Part shown: piece by piece, positions 43,259 through 54,785 of the stretch
Layout: each line of letters begins with the position of its first letter
How positions within the stretch are numbered: the stretch's first letter is position 1
From: Perognathus longimembris pacificus
Lineage: Eukaryota; Chordata; Mammalia; Rodentia; Heteromyidae
NCBI RefSeq assembly: GCF_023159225.1
Contig: NC_063177.1
Coordinates: 15,276,673-15,340,672 of the forward strand
Direction of reading: 5' to 3'
DNA length: 64,000 nucleotides
The notes under the pieces: generated by a model
The model's input: only the letters and a program-made list of their open reading frames with translations
What the model was told of the DNA's origin: nothing
Database searches by the model: none
Program-made: the position numbers and the translations under genes

Positions 43259-43414
43259 AAAATGGCAAGAAGAATGGATATTCAGTAGCATTGAAAATTA
43301 GGTGTAAACACTAAAGGAAGCAATAAATTCCCACTGAGGAAGGGAGTTTCACAACAAAAGATCTATATACTAATTCTACATATTAATCCACTGTTACATA
43401 AATATGTTAAGGAT

Positions 43415-44290
43415 GCCTCTATTCTGTAGGTTTTCTCTTCTCTGTTGACTATTTGATGTGCACTGTTTAAATTTGATATAATCCTATTTATTAGTTCCTG
43501 CTTTTGTTTCCTGAGCTATTGGAATCTTATTCAGAAAGACCTTGACTATGCCAATAGATTCTATTTCCCCTTATTTTCTTCCAGTGATTTCAGTGATTTT
43601 GGACTTATTTTAAGGTCTTTGATCCATTTTGGGTTGTTTTATGTAGGGTGTAATTTCAGTTTCTGCATGCAGATGGTTTTTTTCCCCTGATGTATGGATT
43701 TTTATGCCTTTGTGAAAAATCACATCACCATATCTACTTAGGCTCAGTTCTGGATCTTTAGTCCAATGTGTCTTCTCTGTGCTGGCACCATTCTGTTATT
43801 ACTACTATTTCTCTGTAGTATAATTTGAATCCAGATATTGAGATATCACCAGCACTGTTCTTGTTTAGGATGTTTTTGGCTGTTCAGAGGCTTTTTGCTT
43901 CCATATGTATTTTAGGGTTGTGTTTTCTATTTCTATTAAGATTGGCATGAGAATTTTGATGGGGATTGCATTGAAGTTATAGATTGCTTTCAGCAGTATG
44001 ATCATTTAGCAATTCTTATTGTTAATCCATGAACATTGGAGATCTTTACTTCTTCTAGTGTCTTCTATAATTGCTTGTTTTGGTACTTCGTAATTTTCAT
44101 TATAAAGGTCTTTAATATCTTGAATAAAATGGTACCTGCACATCTTTGAAGCTATTGTCAATGGCACTGCTAAGATTTCTTTTTCAGAAAGCTTAACATT
44201 GATATATAAGAGAGCTAATAATTTTTGTGTGACAATTTTGTACTCTGTTGCTTCTGTGAGGTTAAAGACCAGCATAGGTTAATATTAGCA
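43415..44290 (-). mobile_element. Old L1 ORF2 fragment
   Basis: Antisense L1 phrases: 'ttctgtaggttttctcttctctgttgac', 'tttgatccattttgggtt', 'gatggggattgcattga' and, at 44006-44275, a decayed RT/linker peptide with LYNENYE. It is older and more diverged than L1-A. Confidence 0.75.
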
Positions 44291-44324
44291 AGGCTCCTGA
44301 AATAATATAAGAAGAATAAGATAC

Positions 44325-44432
44325 ACTAGCTATGTGGCGAGTGCATCCCTGTCATCTGAAGTAGGAAACTTACAAGTTCAAAAACATCCTGAGAAACACA
44401 GTGAGAGACTATCATGAAAACTCCACTAAAAT
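44325..44432 (+). mobile_element. B1-type SINE monomer
   Basis: 'gcatccctgtcatctgaagtagg...acttacaagttcaaaaacatcctgagaaacacagtgagag' follows the 7SL/B1 order; it is strongly diverged. Confidence 0.5.
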
Positions 44433-44449
44433 AGAAATTATGTAACTTT

Positions 44450-44700
44450 CTGGGGAAAAATGCATGCAATTTGAGATGATTGCATCAAGTGAGATAAGCC
44501 AGTCCCATCAAGACAACCATTGCATGTTTTCTCTCGTTTGTGAAAGCTGGAGGGTGGCATGGGGAACAAGGTCTTGAAAGGCAAAGGATGACTAGAAAGG
44601 AGGAGAGGGGAGAAAGGAAAGGGATCATAGGAAGGAGAATATAATACAGTCACAGTAGGGTGAATATAATCAAGGGAAATTACATGCATGCTTGGAACTA
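44450..44700 (+). mobile_element. Old L1 3'-UTR fragment
   Basis: 'catcaagtgagataagccagtccca', 'ccattgcatgttttctctc' and a purine-rich stretch are typical of the L1 ORF2 end and 3' UTR on the plus strand. Confidence 0.6.
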
Positions 44701-44719
44701 CTCTAGTTGTACAAAGTAA

Positions 44720-45830
44720 GGGAAGTTTACATTCCCTCCAACAGTGCAGTCGTATTTCCTTTTGGTCACATTCTCACCAGCAGCTGTTATTATTAGTTTT
44801 CTATTAATGGACATTTTCAAATGGACATTCTAACTGGGGTGAGGTGGAATCTCACAGCAATCCCACTCCTGGGTATTTACCCAAATGACCACAAACAAGG
44901 CCACACTAAAGCTACAAGCACAACTATGTTCATTGCAGCATTATTTACCATAGCTAAGGTATGGAATCAACCCAGATGCCCAGTAGATTAATGAATCCAT
45001 AGGTGAATGGATCAAGAAAATGTGGTAAATATGCACAATGGAATTCTATGCTTTTATTAGAAAGAGTGAACTTGCCCCATTAGTAAGGAAATGGAAAGAC
45101 TTGGAAAAATATAAGTGAAGTAAACCTGACCCAAAGAAACAGTCTGCAGGTTTTCCCTCCTGTGTAATAACTAGAATGTGTCTAGGATATTCTTAGCAGA
45201 GAATCACATAGCTCAATAGCTCCGTACATATGGCCATATAAAATGATGCTTATTGAGGGGCTGGGGATATGGCCTAGTGGCAAGAGTGCTTGCCTCATAT
45301 ACACGAGGCTCTGGGTTCAATTCCCCAGCACCACGTATACAGAAAACGGCCAGAAGTGGCGCTGTGGCTCAAGTGGCAGAGTGCTAGCCTTGAGCGGGAA
45401 GAAGCCAGGGACAGTGCTCAGGCCCTGAGTCCAAGGCCCAGGACTGGCCAAAAAAAAAAAAAAAAAGATGCTTATTGAAATGAACTTCAAGAAATGGAAG
45501 CAAGAGGCTTTTTATTGTTCTATTTGCAGTTATTTCCTCTCCCATCAATTGGTTTATTCCCTGTTGACACTGTTTTTGATTTCTGTAGCCATTGTCTTGT
45601 ATATAAGTTTATTTGTTTGGGGGAAGGGGAGGGAAAGGAAAGGAAAGGGACAAAGGGTGAACAGATACAACAGTGATATTCACTAGACATTATGTTGGAA
45701 ATGATCTTTACAACTTGGAGGCAAGGGGAATTGGTTGGGAGTGGGAGAAAATGAGGGAGGGGTAATACTGTTCAAATAGAAATGTACTTATTACCTTACT
45801 TATGTAACTGTGACCCCCAATGGCTATTCT
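44720..45830 (+). mobile_element. L1 with 5' inversion
   Basis: 44720-44855 is L1 ORF2 in minus orientation (same text as L1-A 4825-4935). From 44856 the plus-strand sequence continues with the next part of ORF2 ('agcaatcccactcctgggtatttacccaaatg') and the 3' UTR to about 45830. An IDL-Geo SINE is inserted at 45257-45466. Confidence 0.8.
45245..45478 (+). mobile_element. IDL-Geo SINE, near-consensus
   Basis: A complete dimer starting GGGGCTGGGGATATGGCC. The A-box and B-box words are intact (GTGGCAAGAGTGC, GGTTCAATTCC), the Geo half is full and the A tail is about 17 bases. It is flanked by a perfect 12-bp duplication, gatgcttattga, at 45245-45256 and 45467-45478. It looks like the youngest copy in the window. 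Confidence 0.95.
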
Positions 45831-46725
45831 TCTTATTTCTGAAGTGGGAAACAATGAAAAGAAACTAGAATTAGATGGTTCCCCAACTTCCACAGGCTCA
45901 ACTCATAACCGTCTGTGATGAAGGGAGTTTAACCTCACATTCCAGCCTACAAAGCAGTAAAAATATCAAGCCAAAACAGTCGATGCTACAAAAATAGTTA
46001 AAAGTATATTTACACATATTTTTCAAAGTACCAACTGAAAGAGAGACATCATTTAAAGATTTTTTTTCTATCCTCTAGCTTATTCTCCCAGTTTTAAAGT
46101 TATGAATTCTGTGACCTCTAGCTATTAATGCAATCTAGGAAAAATCAAATTGTACAAATGACTCTGATAAAGAGAAAAACTTGTTCAGTATCTGGACAGG
46201 TTAGAAAAGACGATGCAAAAACTGAAAGTGAAGAAGAAGTAGGGAAGGGTAAAGATCCAATTACGTGAAACTTTGTTCAGATAGAACATACAGAAAGGAG
46301 ACACTAGAAGACTGTGAGGTTGCAATGTTTGGGTGTCACTGAGTATTACTCTAAAAACACGGAGCACTATTTTAAAAATGATAGCCTATACTCAAAGCAC
46401 AATTTTGGTTAAAAGGACAAAATCTTGGGACAACTTAATATAAGGAATGAAGATCACATAAAACAGTAGTTCTTACACTATACTTTTCCAAGATCACCTG
46501 GGTAAAATGAAGTACAAGGGATACTCAGATAACTGATTAACTCAGACCATGGTTCCTAGTTTTACTACCTCAAAGCCTCCTCTCTGTTATGTATTGGATA
46601 ATTAGTAGTGTTGGTCTGTCTGTTTATCTATCTCTTCAAATGTTTGTATAACTCAAAAGACCTAATTATTGAATAAATAAATATATCATAGAGTGTTACA
46701 ATTTAACACACCTAGGTATATGTAG
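45831..46725. other. Intergenic, no gene seen
   Basis: No coding signal. The text near 46465-46560 ('agttcttacactata...ccaagatcacctgggtaaaat') resembles a hAT-type MITE. Confidence 0.4.
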
Positions 46726-47193
46726 GGTGCATCTTGATTAAACTCACGTCTTCCATCATTTTCCCTCCCCCTTCCACATATCCATTCCACCATCTGCCAA
46801 TCAAGTTTCCTTTTCCATAAATTCACACCGACTTTTATGATTATATTTATTCCCCCTTTTTCCATCTATCTGCTTATTTACAACTAGCCTATCACCCCAT
46901 TGAAAAGATATTTTAGCTTCATAATAACCATTTTGTTAGGCTATTGATTGCTCAGAAGGTCTATGCAATGGAGTTTCATGCCTATATATACTACATGTTT
47001 GTCATCATATATATATATATATATGTATGTTTACCTAGAAGATGTTATTTTGGATTAATGATCCATATATAAGAGAAAACATTCACTGTTTGTCTTTGTA
47101 GGCCTGGCTTACTTCACTATGACTTTCCCCAGATATATCAATTCCCCTGCAAATGACATAATTCTTCTTGAGAGATCAGTAAAATTCTATTGT

Positions 47194-47240
<47 letters not shown>

Positions 47241-47310
47241 ATTTTCTTGGCCTGTTCATCCATTGTAGGGCATCTGGGCTATTATTAACAGTGCTGTAGT
47301 ATTATTCTCT
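46726..47310 (-). mobile_element. Old L1 3' end
   Basis: Minus-strand L1 3'-UTR and ORF2-end phrases: 'ggcttacttcactatgactttccccag', 'gtaaaattctattgtgtac' and 'ctgttcatccattgtagggcatctggg'. It is interrupted by a TA repeat (47008-47024) and an AC repeat (47195-47235). Confidence 0.7.
47195..47235. repeat. (AC)n microsatellite
   Basis: About 20 AC units directly visible, inside an L1 fragment. Confidence 0.95.
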
Positions 47311-47399
47311 ATTAGCACAAGTTCCCCTCGTGAGGAAAAGCTGGAATAATATTCCAATATCAGTATCAAAACATTATGTAAAAATCCAAAGTGTTACCA

Positions 47400-48344
47400 T
47401 TATTGGAAAGAGGGAATTTTCTTCTTATAAAATATTCTTCTCAGGGCGCCATTCATGTCTCTGTTCCTCAGGCTGTAGATGAAAGGGTTCAGCATGGGGG
47501 TCACCACCGTGTACATCATCGCCATGACAGTCTCCTTCATGGTAGAGTTATCAGCTGATGGACATAAGTAGAGAGCACCAGCTGTCCCATAGAACAGTGA
47601 CACCACAGCGAGATGGGAGCCACAGGTAGAGAACACCTTGTGGATACTTCTAACTGAAAGGACCTTGAGGATGGAGGAGACAATTCTTGCATAAGACATG
47701 ACTATGAGTAGAAATGGAGCGACAATTATAAGACATCCCATGATAAATATCACCAACTCATTGACATGAGTGTCAGAGCAGGCCAGTTTCACAAGAGCAG
47801 ACAAATCACAGAAAAAGTGGGGGATCGTGTTGTTCCCACAGAATGACAGTCTGGCCACGAGCAGGGTGTGCAACAAGGCATGCAACGTGGTCAGTACCCA
47901 GGACAGCACCATCAGACCCACACACAGCTTGGGGCTCATGATGCTGGTGTAGTGTAAGGGGAAGCAGATGGCCACATAGCGGTCATAGGCCATGGCCAAA
48001 AGGAGGAAGCTCTCTAGGTCTCCAAAATACAGGAAGAAGTACATCTGTGTCAGGCAGCCTGCATAGGGGATGGCAGGGACTTGGCTCTGCATGTTCTGTA
48101 ATAGTTTGGGCATGGTGACAGAGGAAAAGCAGAGGTCAGAGAAGGACAAGTTGCTGAGAAGCAAATACATGGGTGTGTGGAGATGGGGGTCCAGTCGAAT
48201 GAGGACAATGATGAGGAGGTTCCCCAGGACAGTGGTAAGGTACATAGTCAGAAAGAGGGCATAGAACAGATGCTGGTGCTCAGGTTTGATGGGCAGGCCC
48301 AGGAGGAGGAACTCTGAGGTGATAGTTTTGTTTCTTTCTGTCAT
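47400..48344 (-). CDS. Or1e-like: Olfactory receptor, OR1E-like, intact
   Basis: A class II (tetrapod-type) odorant receptor: a seven-helix GPCR of the olfactory cilia membrane that signals through G-olf and adenylyl cyclase. It is one uninterrupted coding exon of 314 residues. The N-terminus carries an NKT glycosylation site (residues 5-7). TM1 has GN at 41-42, then LHTPMY at 55-60. C97 and C179 can form the conserved disulphide. [10 protein letters not shown] lies at 118-127. SY in TM5, [10 protein letters not shown] at 236-245 and [12 protein letters not shown] at 283-294 complete the family signature. The ATG at 48342-48344 starts the usual short N-terminus, with a splice acceptor 16-17 bases upstream. 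The gene is divergent in direction from the other two copies. The OR1E assignment comes from remembered similarity and should be confirmed by a tree. Confidence 0.96.
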   Translation of the reverse strand: MTERNKTITSEFLLLGLPIKPEHQHLFYALFLTMYLTTVLGNLLIIVLIRLDPHLHTPMYLLLSNLSFSDLCFSSVTMPKLLQNMQSQVPAIPYAGCLTQMYFFLYFGDLESFLLLAMAYDRYVAICFPLHYTSIMSPKLCVGLMVLSWVLTTLHALLHTLLVARLSFCGNNTIPHFFCDLSALVKLACSDTHVNELVIFIMGCLIIVAPFLLIVMSYARIVSSILKVLSVRSIHKVFSTCGSHLAVVSLFYGTAGALYLCPSADNSTMKETVMAMMYTVVTPMLNPFIYSLRNRDMNGALRRIFYKKKIPSFQ

Positions 48345-48360
48345 GCTTTGTCTGCAGTAT

Positions 48361-48375
48361 CTTTAAGAGAAATGA
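48361..48375 (-). promoter_or_regulatory. Candidate splice acceptor for the minus-strand OR
   Basis: The minus strand reads tcatttctcttaaag just before atactgcagacaaagc-ATG. It is pyrimidine-rich with AG at 48361-48362, in the same position as in the other copies. OR genes generally splice non-coding 5' exons to the coding exon. Confidence 0.65.
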
Positions 48376-48985
48376 TATTGTTCCTGTAAATCCAAATAAA
48401 AATAAATGTATGTGCATGTTTATGTTCTGTTAATTGTTTTCAATAATTAACCACACCCTCATCACAAATATAATCTTCAAACACCTTATGATACAATCTA
48501 TATAAATTTAATGACTCTCAGTCATTGACAGTTTTTCAGTTTTGTGTACTTTCCAAACATACTATTTATTAGCTTGTGAAAGACAAGATGTATTAAGTTT
48601 TCTTTACCTGCCTAATTGATCATCCTAGACAACTTTAGTTGGTTCTTATTCACTGTTGGTCCTGGATGATTTTTTCATATTCGTTCTCCTTAAAATTCTA
48701 TATATACTCCTGAGGAAAAAACTGATGTATCACAATGCCTTAGGTTATCATTTAGCACGCACATATCCATGGCTCTCTAATCTACAAACTCTGTATTCCA
48801 TTAAAAATATTAAGTAGTTGTACAAAAGAGTTATAATTCCATTAGTAATACAAGTCTTAAGAAGTGCTGCTTTAAATCCTACCTCACAGAGCTGCTACTG
48901 CTTCAAAATAAAGAGAACATTGGAGAGTACCTGGCATGGCAGGTAAAATTACTTATTTTTTTGAGACTCAAAATTAATTAATTAA
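48376..48985. other. 5' flank of the minus-strand OR
   Basis: AT-rich, with no coding exon or repeat recognised with confidence. Upstream non-coding exons and the promoter may lie here or beyond. Confidence 0.4.
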
Positions 48986-49275
48986 TTCATTTATTTATTT
49001 TATGTACTAACTTTCAGTTGTTCTTTTTTATTGTTATTATAAAGGTTATATACATAGGGGTTAGTTACATAAGTCAGGTAATGAGTACATTTCTTTTGGG
49101 ACAATGTCACCTCTTCCCTCCCTCTCTCCCAGTTTTCTCTCCTGTCCCCACCCACAAGTTGTATAGTTCATTTTCAGCACAGGGACTAGTGAGTACCACT
49201 GCTGCGTTTGTTCACTCTTTGTACCCTGATTTTTGTGCCCCTTTGTCCTCCCAAAGATAAACAAGATAAAAGAAA
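48986..49275 (-). mobile_element. L1 3'-UTR fragment
   Basis: 'ttattataaaggttatatacataggggttagttacataagtcaggtaatgag' and 'ttgtatagttcattttcagcac' mark the minus-strand L1 3' end. Confidence 0.75.
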
Positions 49276-49559
49276 ACCAAAGCATCAACAAAGGAAAATA
49301 CTCTTGATTCATTTCCTGGAGTACATTTTGATAAATATTATTTTATGTGATCAGATGTACATAGGCACTGTGATTTTGTGTCTGTCTCCTAAGAATATTC
49401 TCCTTTGGTCTCACTGTGTGTGAATGTCTAGAGTTCTGTATAATTTCCCATCCTTCAGTGTATATTTAGATCTATCTTCTGCATTAGTTTTTTAAAAGAT
49501 AGAAGGTGGCCATTAACTAAAGTATTTCTACAGTGTGGTAACATCTTGGGATATTATCA

Positions 49560-49960
49560 TATTGAGATATGACAAAGGGGAAAGTTACCATACCTGAAAA
49601 ATTATCCAGCAGGACATCAAATTGCCTAGTAAGTAAATCAAGCCCTTCAGCATGGAAGGATAAGGCATAGGAGAAGGAAAGACAACTGGTTCACCCTCTT
49701 CCCACCTGCCTGATGCCAATGCCATGACCCTAAATTTGGCCACCTTTTATTCTTTATAAGCAAGGAAATATCAGTCTCTCTCATCATCACCCATATGTGT
49801 GCTATCTCCGCACACGTCCCCCTTCTAGACATCCCTGGGCAGATGAGGATCTGGATCCCAGTGGAGTCCAGATGTAAAGACACGGTAATTACCCAAGACC
49901 AAAGCTGTTAAAGTCCTCGAGAGGTGACCCATTATAACCACTAACCACACCTGATTATTC
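49560..49960. mobile_element. Possible old LTR (same family as 2440-2800)
   Basis: It shares ordered phrases with 2440-2800, including the 'ctaaccacacctgatta' type end. Not named. Confidence 0.3.
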
Positions 49961-50212
49961 TACTTTTTAAAAGATTTTCTTCAAATATTATATGAGTCAC
50001 CCTTTTCACCCTTCCCCTTCTTCCTTCCTACCCATCTCCTCAAGTTTCCTAGCTCAGTTTTCACATATATACATAGAGTGTTATGGCTTTACCTGGGATT
50101 CCTCTTTTCATTCATCCACACTTGCCCTCACCCCCCCACTTCCAGTACCCACTCCATTTAGTAGAGACAAGTTTCAGCTTCACATCTGAATATTGTTATA
50201 GTTTTTGACTGC

Positions 50213-50545
50213 TTAATTGGAGATAAGTGCTTCTCAGATTTGTCTGCTCGGGCTAATTTTTTTTTTTTTTTGCCAGTCCTGGGGTTTGGACTCTGGGCCT
50301 GAACACTGTCCCTTCTTTTTGCTCAAGGCTAGCACTCTGCCACTTGAGCCACAGCACCACTTCTGGCCATTTTCTGTATATGTGGTGCTGGGGAATCGAA
50401 CCCAGGGCCTCATGTATATGAGGCAGGCACTCTTGCCACTAGGCCATATCCCCAGCCCCAACTCGGGCTAATTTTTAACTGTGATCCTCAAGTCTCAGCT
50501 CCTAATTGGCTAGGATTATAGGCGTGAGTCACTGATTCCTGACTT
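50213..50545 (-). mobile_element. Old B1-type SINE hosting a younger IDL-Geo
   Basis: Flanks of the older B1-like half ('aattggagataagtgcttctcag' and 'gatcctcaagtctcagctcctaattggctaggattataggcgtgag') surround a complete minus-strand IDL-Geo at 50261-50461. The inner copy has a perfect 15-bp duplication, ctcgggctaattttt, at 50247-50261 and 50462-50476. Confidence 0.88.
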
Positions 50546-50655
50546 AGTCCTGCCATTTGTGTAGAAAGTCAATTGATCCCAGTTTAGTTGATATGTGGAT
50601 TTATCTTAGGTGCTCACTTTATTGCTTTACCTGTATTCCTGTCCTTTCAGTAGTT

Positions 50656-50850
50656 TTGTTTTTGCTAGTCCTGAGGCTTGAACTCAGGGCCTGAGCACTG
50701 TCCCTGGCTTCTTTTTGCTCAAGGCTAGCTCTCTACCACTTGAGCCACAGTGCCACCTCTGGCTTTGTTTATGTGGTGCTGAGGAATCGAACCAAGGCCT
50801 TAGTGGATGCTAGGCAAGCACTCTACCAGTAAGCCACATTCCTAGCCCCC
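50656..50850 (-). mobile_element. IDL-Geo SINE
   Basis: A minus-strand dimer with intact order; moderately diverged ('accaaggccttagtggatgc' in the ID half). Confidence 0.85.
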
Positions 50851-51808
50851 CTTTAGCAGCTTTGTAATGTAACTTTATGACAAGTTCTAAAATTGCATAC
50901 TATGAAGAATCTGCTTCAACTATTTTGGAAATCTGGGTTGTCTTGCAATTCCTTGTACACTTTGGGGAGGAGCCTTTTCCAAAACGGCTATTAGGATTTT
51001 GGTGAGGATTTTAGTGAGTCTATAGATACCTTTGGTTAACACATTTTTCTAACAATGAGCACAGATTTCTTTTGATTTATCTGTCATTGATTTCTTTTAG
51101 CAATGCTTTGTAGTTTGCTGTGCATGAGTTTGTAGCCTCATAGGTGTCTTTTTTGTTATGTATTTTGTCTCCTTGGTGTTATGAAATATTTTTATTTGAA
51201 CAGTAAATTGTACAAAGCATATGGTTTCATGATAACACTTCCAAATATGACTATAATTTATATTCGTGAGAATCTATTATTCTTTGAGTTTCTCTCAAGT
51301 CCTCTTTTGCCCTCCTCTCACATCCATTGAACTACATCTTATGCATAACAGTTTTCATGCTTTCATATTATTAAAAGTCCATATTCCACATGGATGAGAA
51401 TATATATATATATATGTATATATATATATGTATTTAGCATTCTGAGTATGGCTCATTCCACTATTCCCCCCCTCCCCCCTAATGACACAATTCTCACTTA
51501 TGGATGCCTAAGATTACAATGTGCATTGACATACTATTGTGCTGCTTAAGCTCCTAAGCCTGTTTCATAACTTGGCTATTGTGAATAGTGAGTGCTGCAA
51601 GAAAAACACATGCAGATATATCTATTTTATGCTGGCTTTGATTCTTTTGGATATATAGCCAAGATAGTATAACAGGGTCATGAACCAGTTCTATTTTTAG
51701 TTTTTTGAGAAACCTCCATACTGATTTTCATAGTGGGTACACTAAGTTTACATTCCCACCAGCTGGGTGTGAAGATTGCTTTCTTTGTCCTTGTATCCTT
51801 GCAGCTCT

Positions 51809-51849
<41 letters not shown>

Positions 51850-51875
51850 TTCTTCACAAGAGCTATTCTGACTTG

Positions 51876-52364
51876 TGTTGGGCTAGCGCTATACGTCCTT
51901 CCATGTAGAGATCCTGGGCCTATTTGCCCCCTCCGTGTGGTACCCTTTCCCTCTCACGCATATCCTCTGGCCAGTAGGAAGTAATGCAGGAGCGAGGGCC
52001 ACGGATAAGCTCTGGACCGGGTGTGGCCGCGAGAATGCCCTCCCCCCCCCATATTCTCCAAGGAGGCCAGGTACGCATGGACACCTCGGAGTCAGCTTCA
52101 GAAGCTTCCCAAAGTTTTATTCAGGGGAGGGGTTTATATAACAGTAATGAAGAGGGAGGGGGAGGGACTGACCAGTTGCTAATGATAGGCTGGTGAGCAT
52201 GTCCATCATGGTGATGTCACAGAACTTCCTGCAGAGGGGGAGATTACAGTCCCCCCAGGACCAATCCTCTGGGCTCAGTATAGTGCCATTAGGACCCGGG
52301 GAGAAGATGGGAGTGGATAGCATCTAAGCAGTCCCAGGTCTTAAAGGTATAGCCATCCCCTACA
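51876..52364 (-). mobile_element. Solo LTR related to ERV-2
   Basis: A 489-bp LTR, minus strand TGTAGGGGATGG...GCCCAACA, with a perfect 6-bp duplication, gacttg (51870-51875 and 52365-52370). On the minus strand a TATATAAA word (52133-52140) precedes AATAAA (52116-52121). It resembles parts of the ERV-2 LTR (tgataggctg-tgagc--gtccatc block) but is a distinct subfamily. No internal sequence remains, as expected after LTR-LTR recombination. Confidence 0.88.
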
Positions 52365-52912
52365 GACTTGGGTATGGCAGAATATCAATGTAGTTTTGAT
52401 TTGCAACTCCTTTACAATTAAGGCTGTGGAACATTGTTTTTCATATATTCCTTCTCTTGAAAACTATTCAAATCACGTGTCCATTTATTAATCGGGTTAT
52501 TTATTCTTTTGGTGTCTCATTTTGGAACTCTATGTACTCTGGATATTAATGATCTATCCAAAGAATTCCTGGAAAATTCTTTTTTCCCATTCTGTAAGTT
52601 TACTTTTGATTCTGGAAATAATTTATGTGATGCATTCTATTTAATATCTTGCAATTCCAGTTTTCAGTTCTTGTTCTTATTCAATATTGTTCTTATTTCC
52701 TAAGATATTGGAGTTCTATTCAGAAAAGCATTATCTGTGATGACAACTTCAATGCATTTCCTCTAGCAGTTTTCAAGTTTCTGTCCTGACCTTAAGCTTT
52801 TCAATCCATTTGGAATTGAGTTTTAAATTTTACTTTAGAATTAGCATTCAGTAGTAATATGAGGGGGTTTCTTAAGACAATTTGTATGCAGTGTTTTTAT
52901 ACTTGCTTTAAA

Positions 52913-53455
52913 AATATTGCTGAACAAATAATGTTGAGCGAGACAAGCCTAGAACACAGAAAACAAAGGGGCATTATCTCCCTGATATATGACTGTTAAC
53001 AAAGGGAGATGGAGAGACAGTAGAGACCAAGTCTGTGAAACCAAAACCTGCTTGTCAAATAGTATTCCCCACAGGATTGGGGCAGCGACCCAACAGTATG
53101 TAACTAAAACCAAACAATTACTCAACATATAATGGTCAAAAATTGACCTCTCAGGGGAATACAATAGCTCAAAAGCTATGTATGTATGTTCATATAAGAC
53201 TACTGTCGACATATTGTCTAATATCGACATTACATTTAAAACCCTAGCTGTACTTTCTTTGGCGTGGTCAAGTGGCTACTGTATATGTTCTTGATACATT
53301 GTATATTGTATATATGTCTACCTGACCTAGAGAAGGGATAGAAAAACAGGGCGTAAGATATCACAAGAAATGTCCACACTACTGCCCTACTATGTAACTG
53401 TACCCTTTTTGCACAATACCTTGTCAAGAAATTTGTGTTCAATTAAAAAAAACAT
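52913..53455 (+). mobile_element. L1-B family 3'-UTR insertion
   Basis: The plus strand matches the reverse of L1-B 3' sequence 32850-33340 ('gagcgagacaagcctagaacacagaaaacaaaggggcatt' to 'caataccttgtcaagaaattt'), ending in an A-rich tail. attgctg...caaat words at about 52915 and 53452 look like a target-site duplication. Confidence 0.85.
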
Positions 53456-53724
53456 TGCTGTTCAAATCTCATATTTCCTTACCTTTGTCTCTGATAATCC
53501 CTGAAATCTTTTCTTCTGTTTGATAAAGTTTACTGATGATGCTTTCTACTGTATTTTTGATTTATTGAGTTTTCTTCTCTGGCTTATTTTCAGAAGCTGA
53601 AAATCTCTAATTTCTTATTCACATTGCTGACTTACCCATGTCTTCAATTGATTTATTTACGTCATGTATCTGTTCTACTGAACCTTTTTGGGCCACTTAT
53701 GAGTCTTTTGTTGGTGTTGTTATT

Positions 53725-53943
53725 GGTCATGGGACAAGGGCCTGGTCACTATCTTTGAGCTTTTGTGCTTGGGACTAGTGCTCTAGCACTTTGAGCCACA
53801 GCTCCATTTCCAATTTTCTGATGGTTAACTGGAGATGAGAGTTCCATGGACTTCCTTGCCTGAGCTGGCTTTGATGAACTGGGATCCTCAGGTCTCAGCC
53901 TCATGAGTTGCTAAGATTATAGGCATGAGCCCCAGGACCCAGC
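53725..53943 (-). mobile_element. B1-Geo dimeric SINE, diverged
   Basis: 'ctgatggttaactggagatgagag' and 'gcctcatgagttgctaagattataggcatgagcc' show the Geo-B1 junction and the B1 half. Confidence 0.7.
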
Positions 53944-54164
53944 AGAACATTCTTAAAATTAGGATATTGAATTCTTTGGAATGTCTGTCATTTCAGTGCC
54001 ATTGAATTTGGATGTTGAGGAGTTAAGGATTTTTAGAGGATTTATATAAATATATCTTGTGTTTCTAGTTGAATTTTAGCGTTTATTGAGATGGTAGGTC
54101 TTACTACTATGCTCAGAGGAGAAAACAGATAATTGCAGTAAAACCAACCATTCAAAAGCTAACT

Positions 54165-54785
54165 GAATATATACATAATGGAATTCTATGCTTCTAACAT
54201 TGCCCCATTCATAAGGAAGTGGAAAAAAAATCACATTAAGTGAAGCCAGACCCAAGAAACATAGACTCCATGTTTTCCCTCATTTGTAATAGTGTATGTC
54301 TAGGATATCTCTACCAGAGGATCACAATAGTTCAATCACTATGTACATATGATCATATAAGATGATGCTAAGCGAAATAAACTCCAAGACATGGAAACAA
54401 GAGGTTTTTATTTGTTATTCTTGTTTTTAATGTACTGTGTGAAGTTATTTTTTCTTTCATTTTTCTTCCCTATGGTTTAGCCCTTGTTGTCACTGTATTT
54501 GATTTTGATACCCTGTGTACTTATACACATTTATCCGAATTAGGGAAGGGAAACAACAAAATGGTGAGAGAAAGGACAAAGGGCAAACCAAAGCAACAGC
54601 AATACTCACAAGTCACTATGTTGGAAATGAACTTTCCAACTTGAGAGGGATTAGGGAGGAGGAAAAATGAGAGAAAAATGAAGGAGAGGGTAACAATGTT
54701 TGACAAAAAATGTTCTCATTAAATTACATACGTAACTGTAACCCCTCTGTGCATCACCTTGACAATAAAATTAAATTTAAAAAGC
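54165..54785 (+). mobile_element. 5'-truncated L1, 3' end
   Basis: It runs from 'atacataatggaattctatgcttc' (ORF2 end) through the 3' UTR to 'tgtaacccctctgtgcatcaccttgacaataaaattaaa'. Confidence 0.8.

Larger units (their letters stand above)
50860..53720 (-). mobile_element. Old L1 remnants, interrupted
   Basis: Antisense L1 sequence is seen at 50860-51185 (an ORF2 piece), 51186-51875 (3' UTR, then ORF2 end, 'ttttgagaaacctccatactgatttt'), 52371-52912 (ORF2) and possibly 53456-53720. Later insertions break it: a solo LTR (51876-52364) and an L1-B family 3' end (52913-53455). Microsatellites lie at 51400-51430 (TA-rich) and 51812-51850 (GT). Confidence 0.6.

Noticed and set aside
45257..45330. 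tRNA gene suggested by A and B boxes
   Set aside because: It is the left half of an IDL-Geo SINE, with no acceptor-stem pairing, and many copies share the structure.
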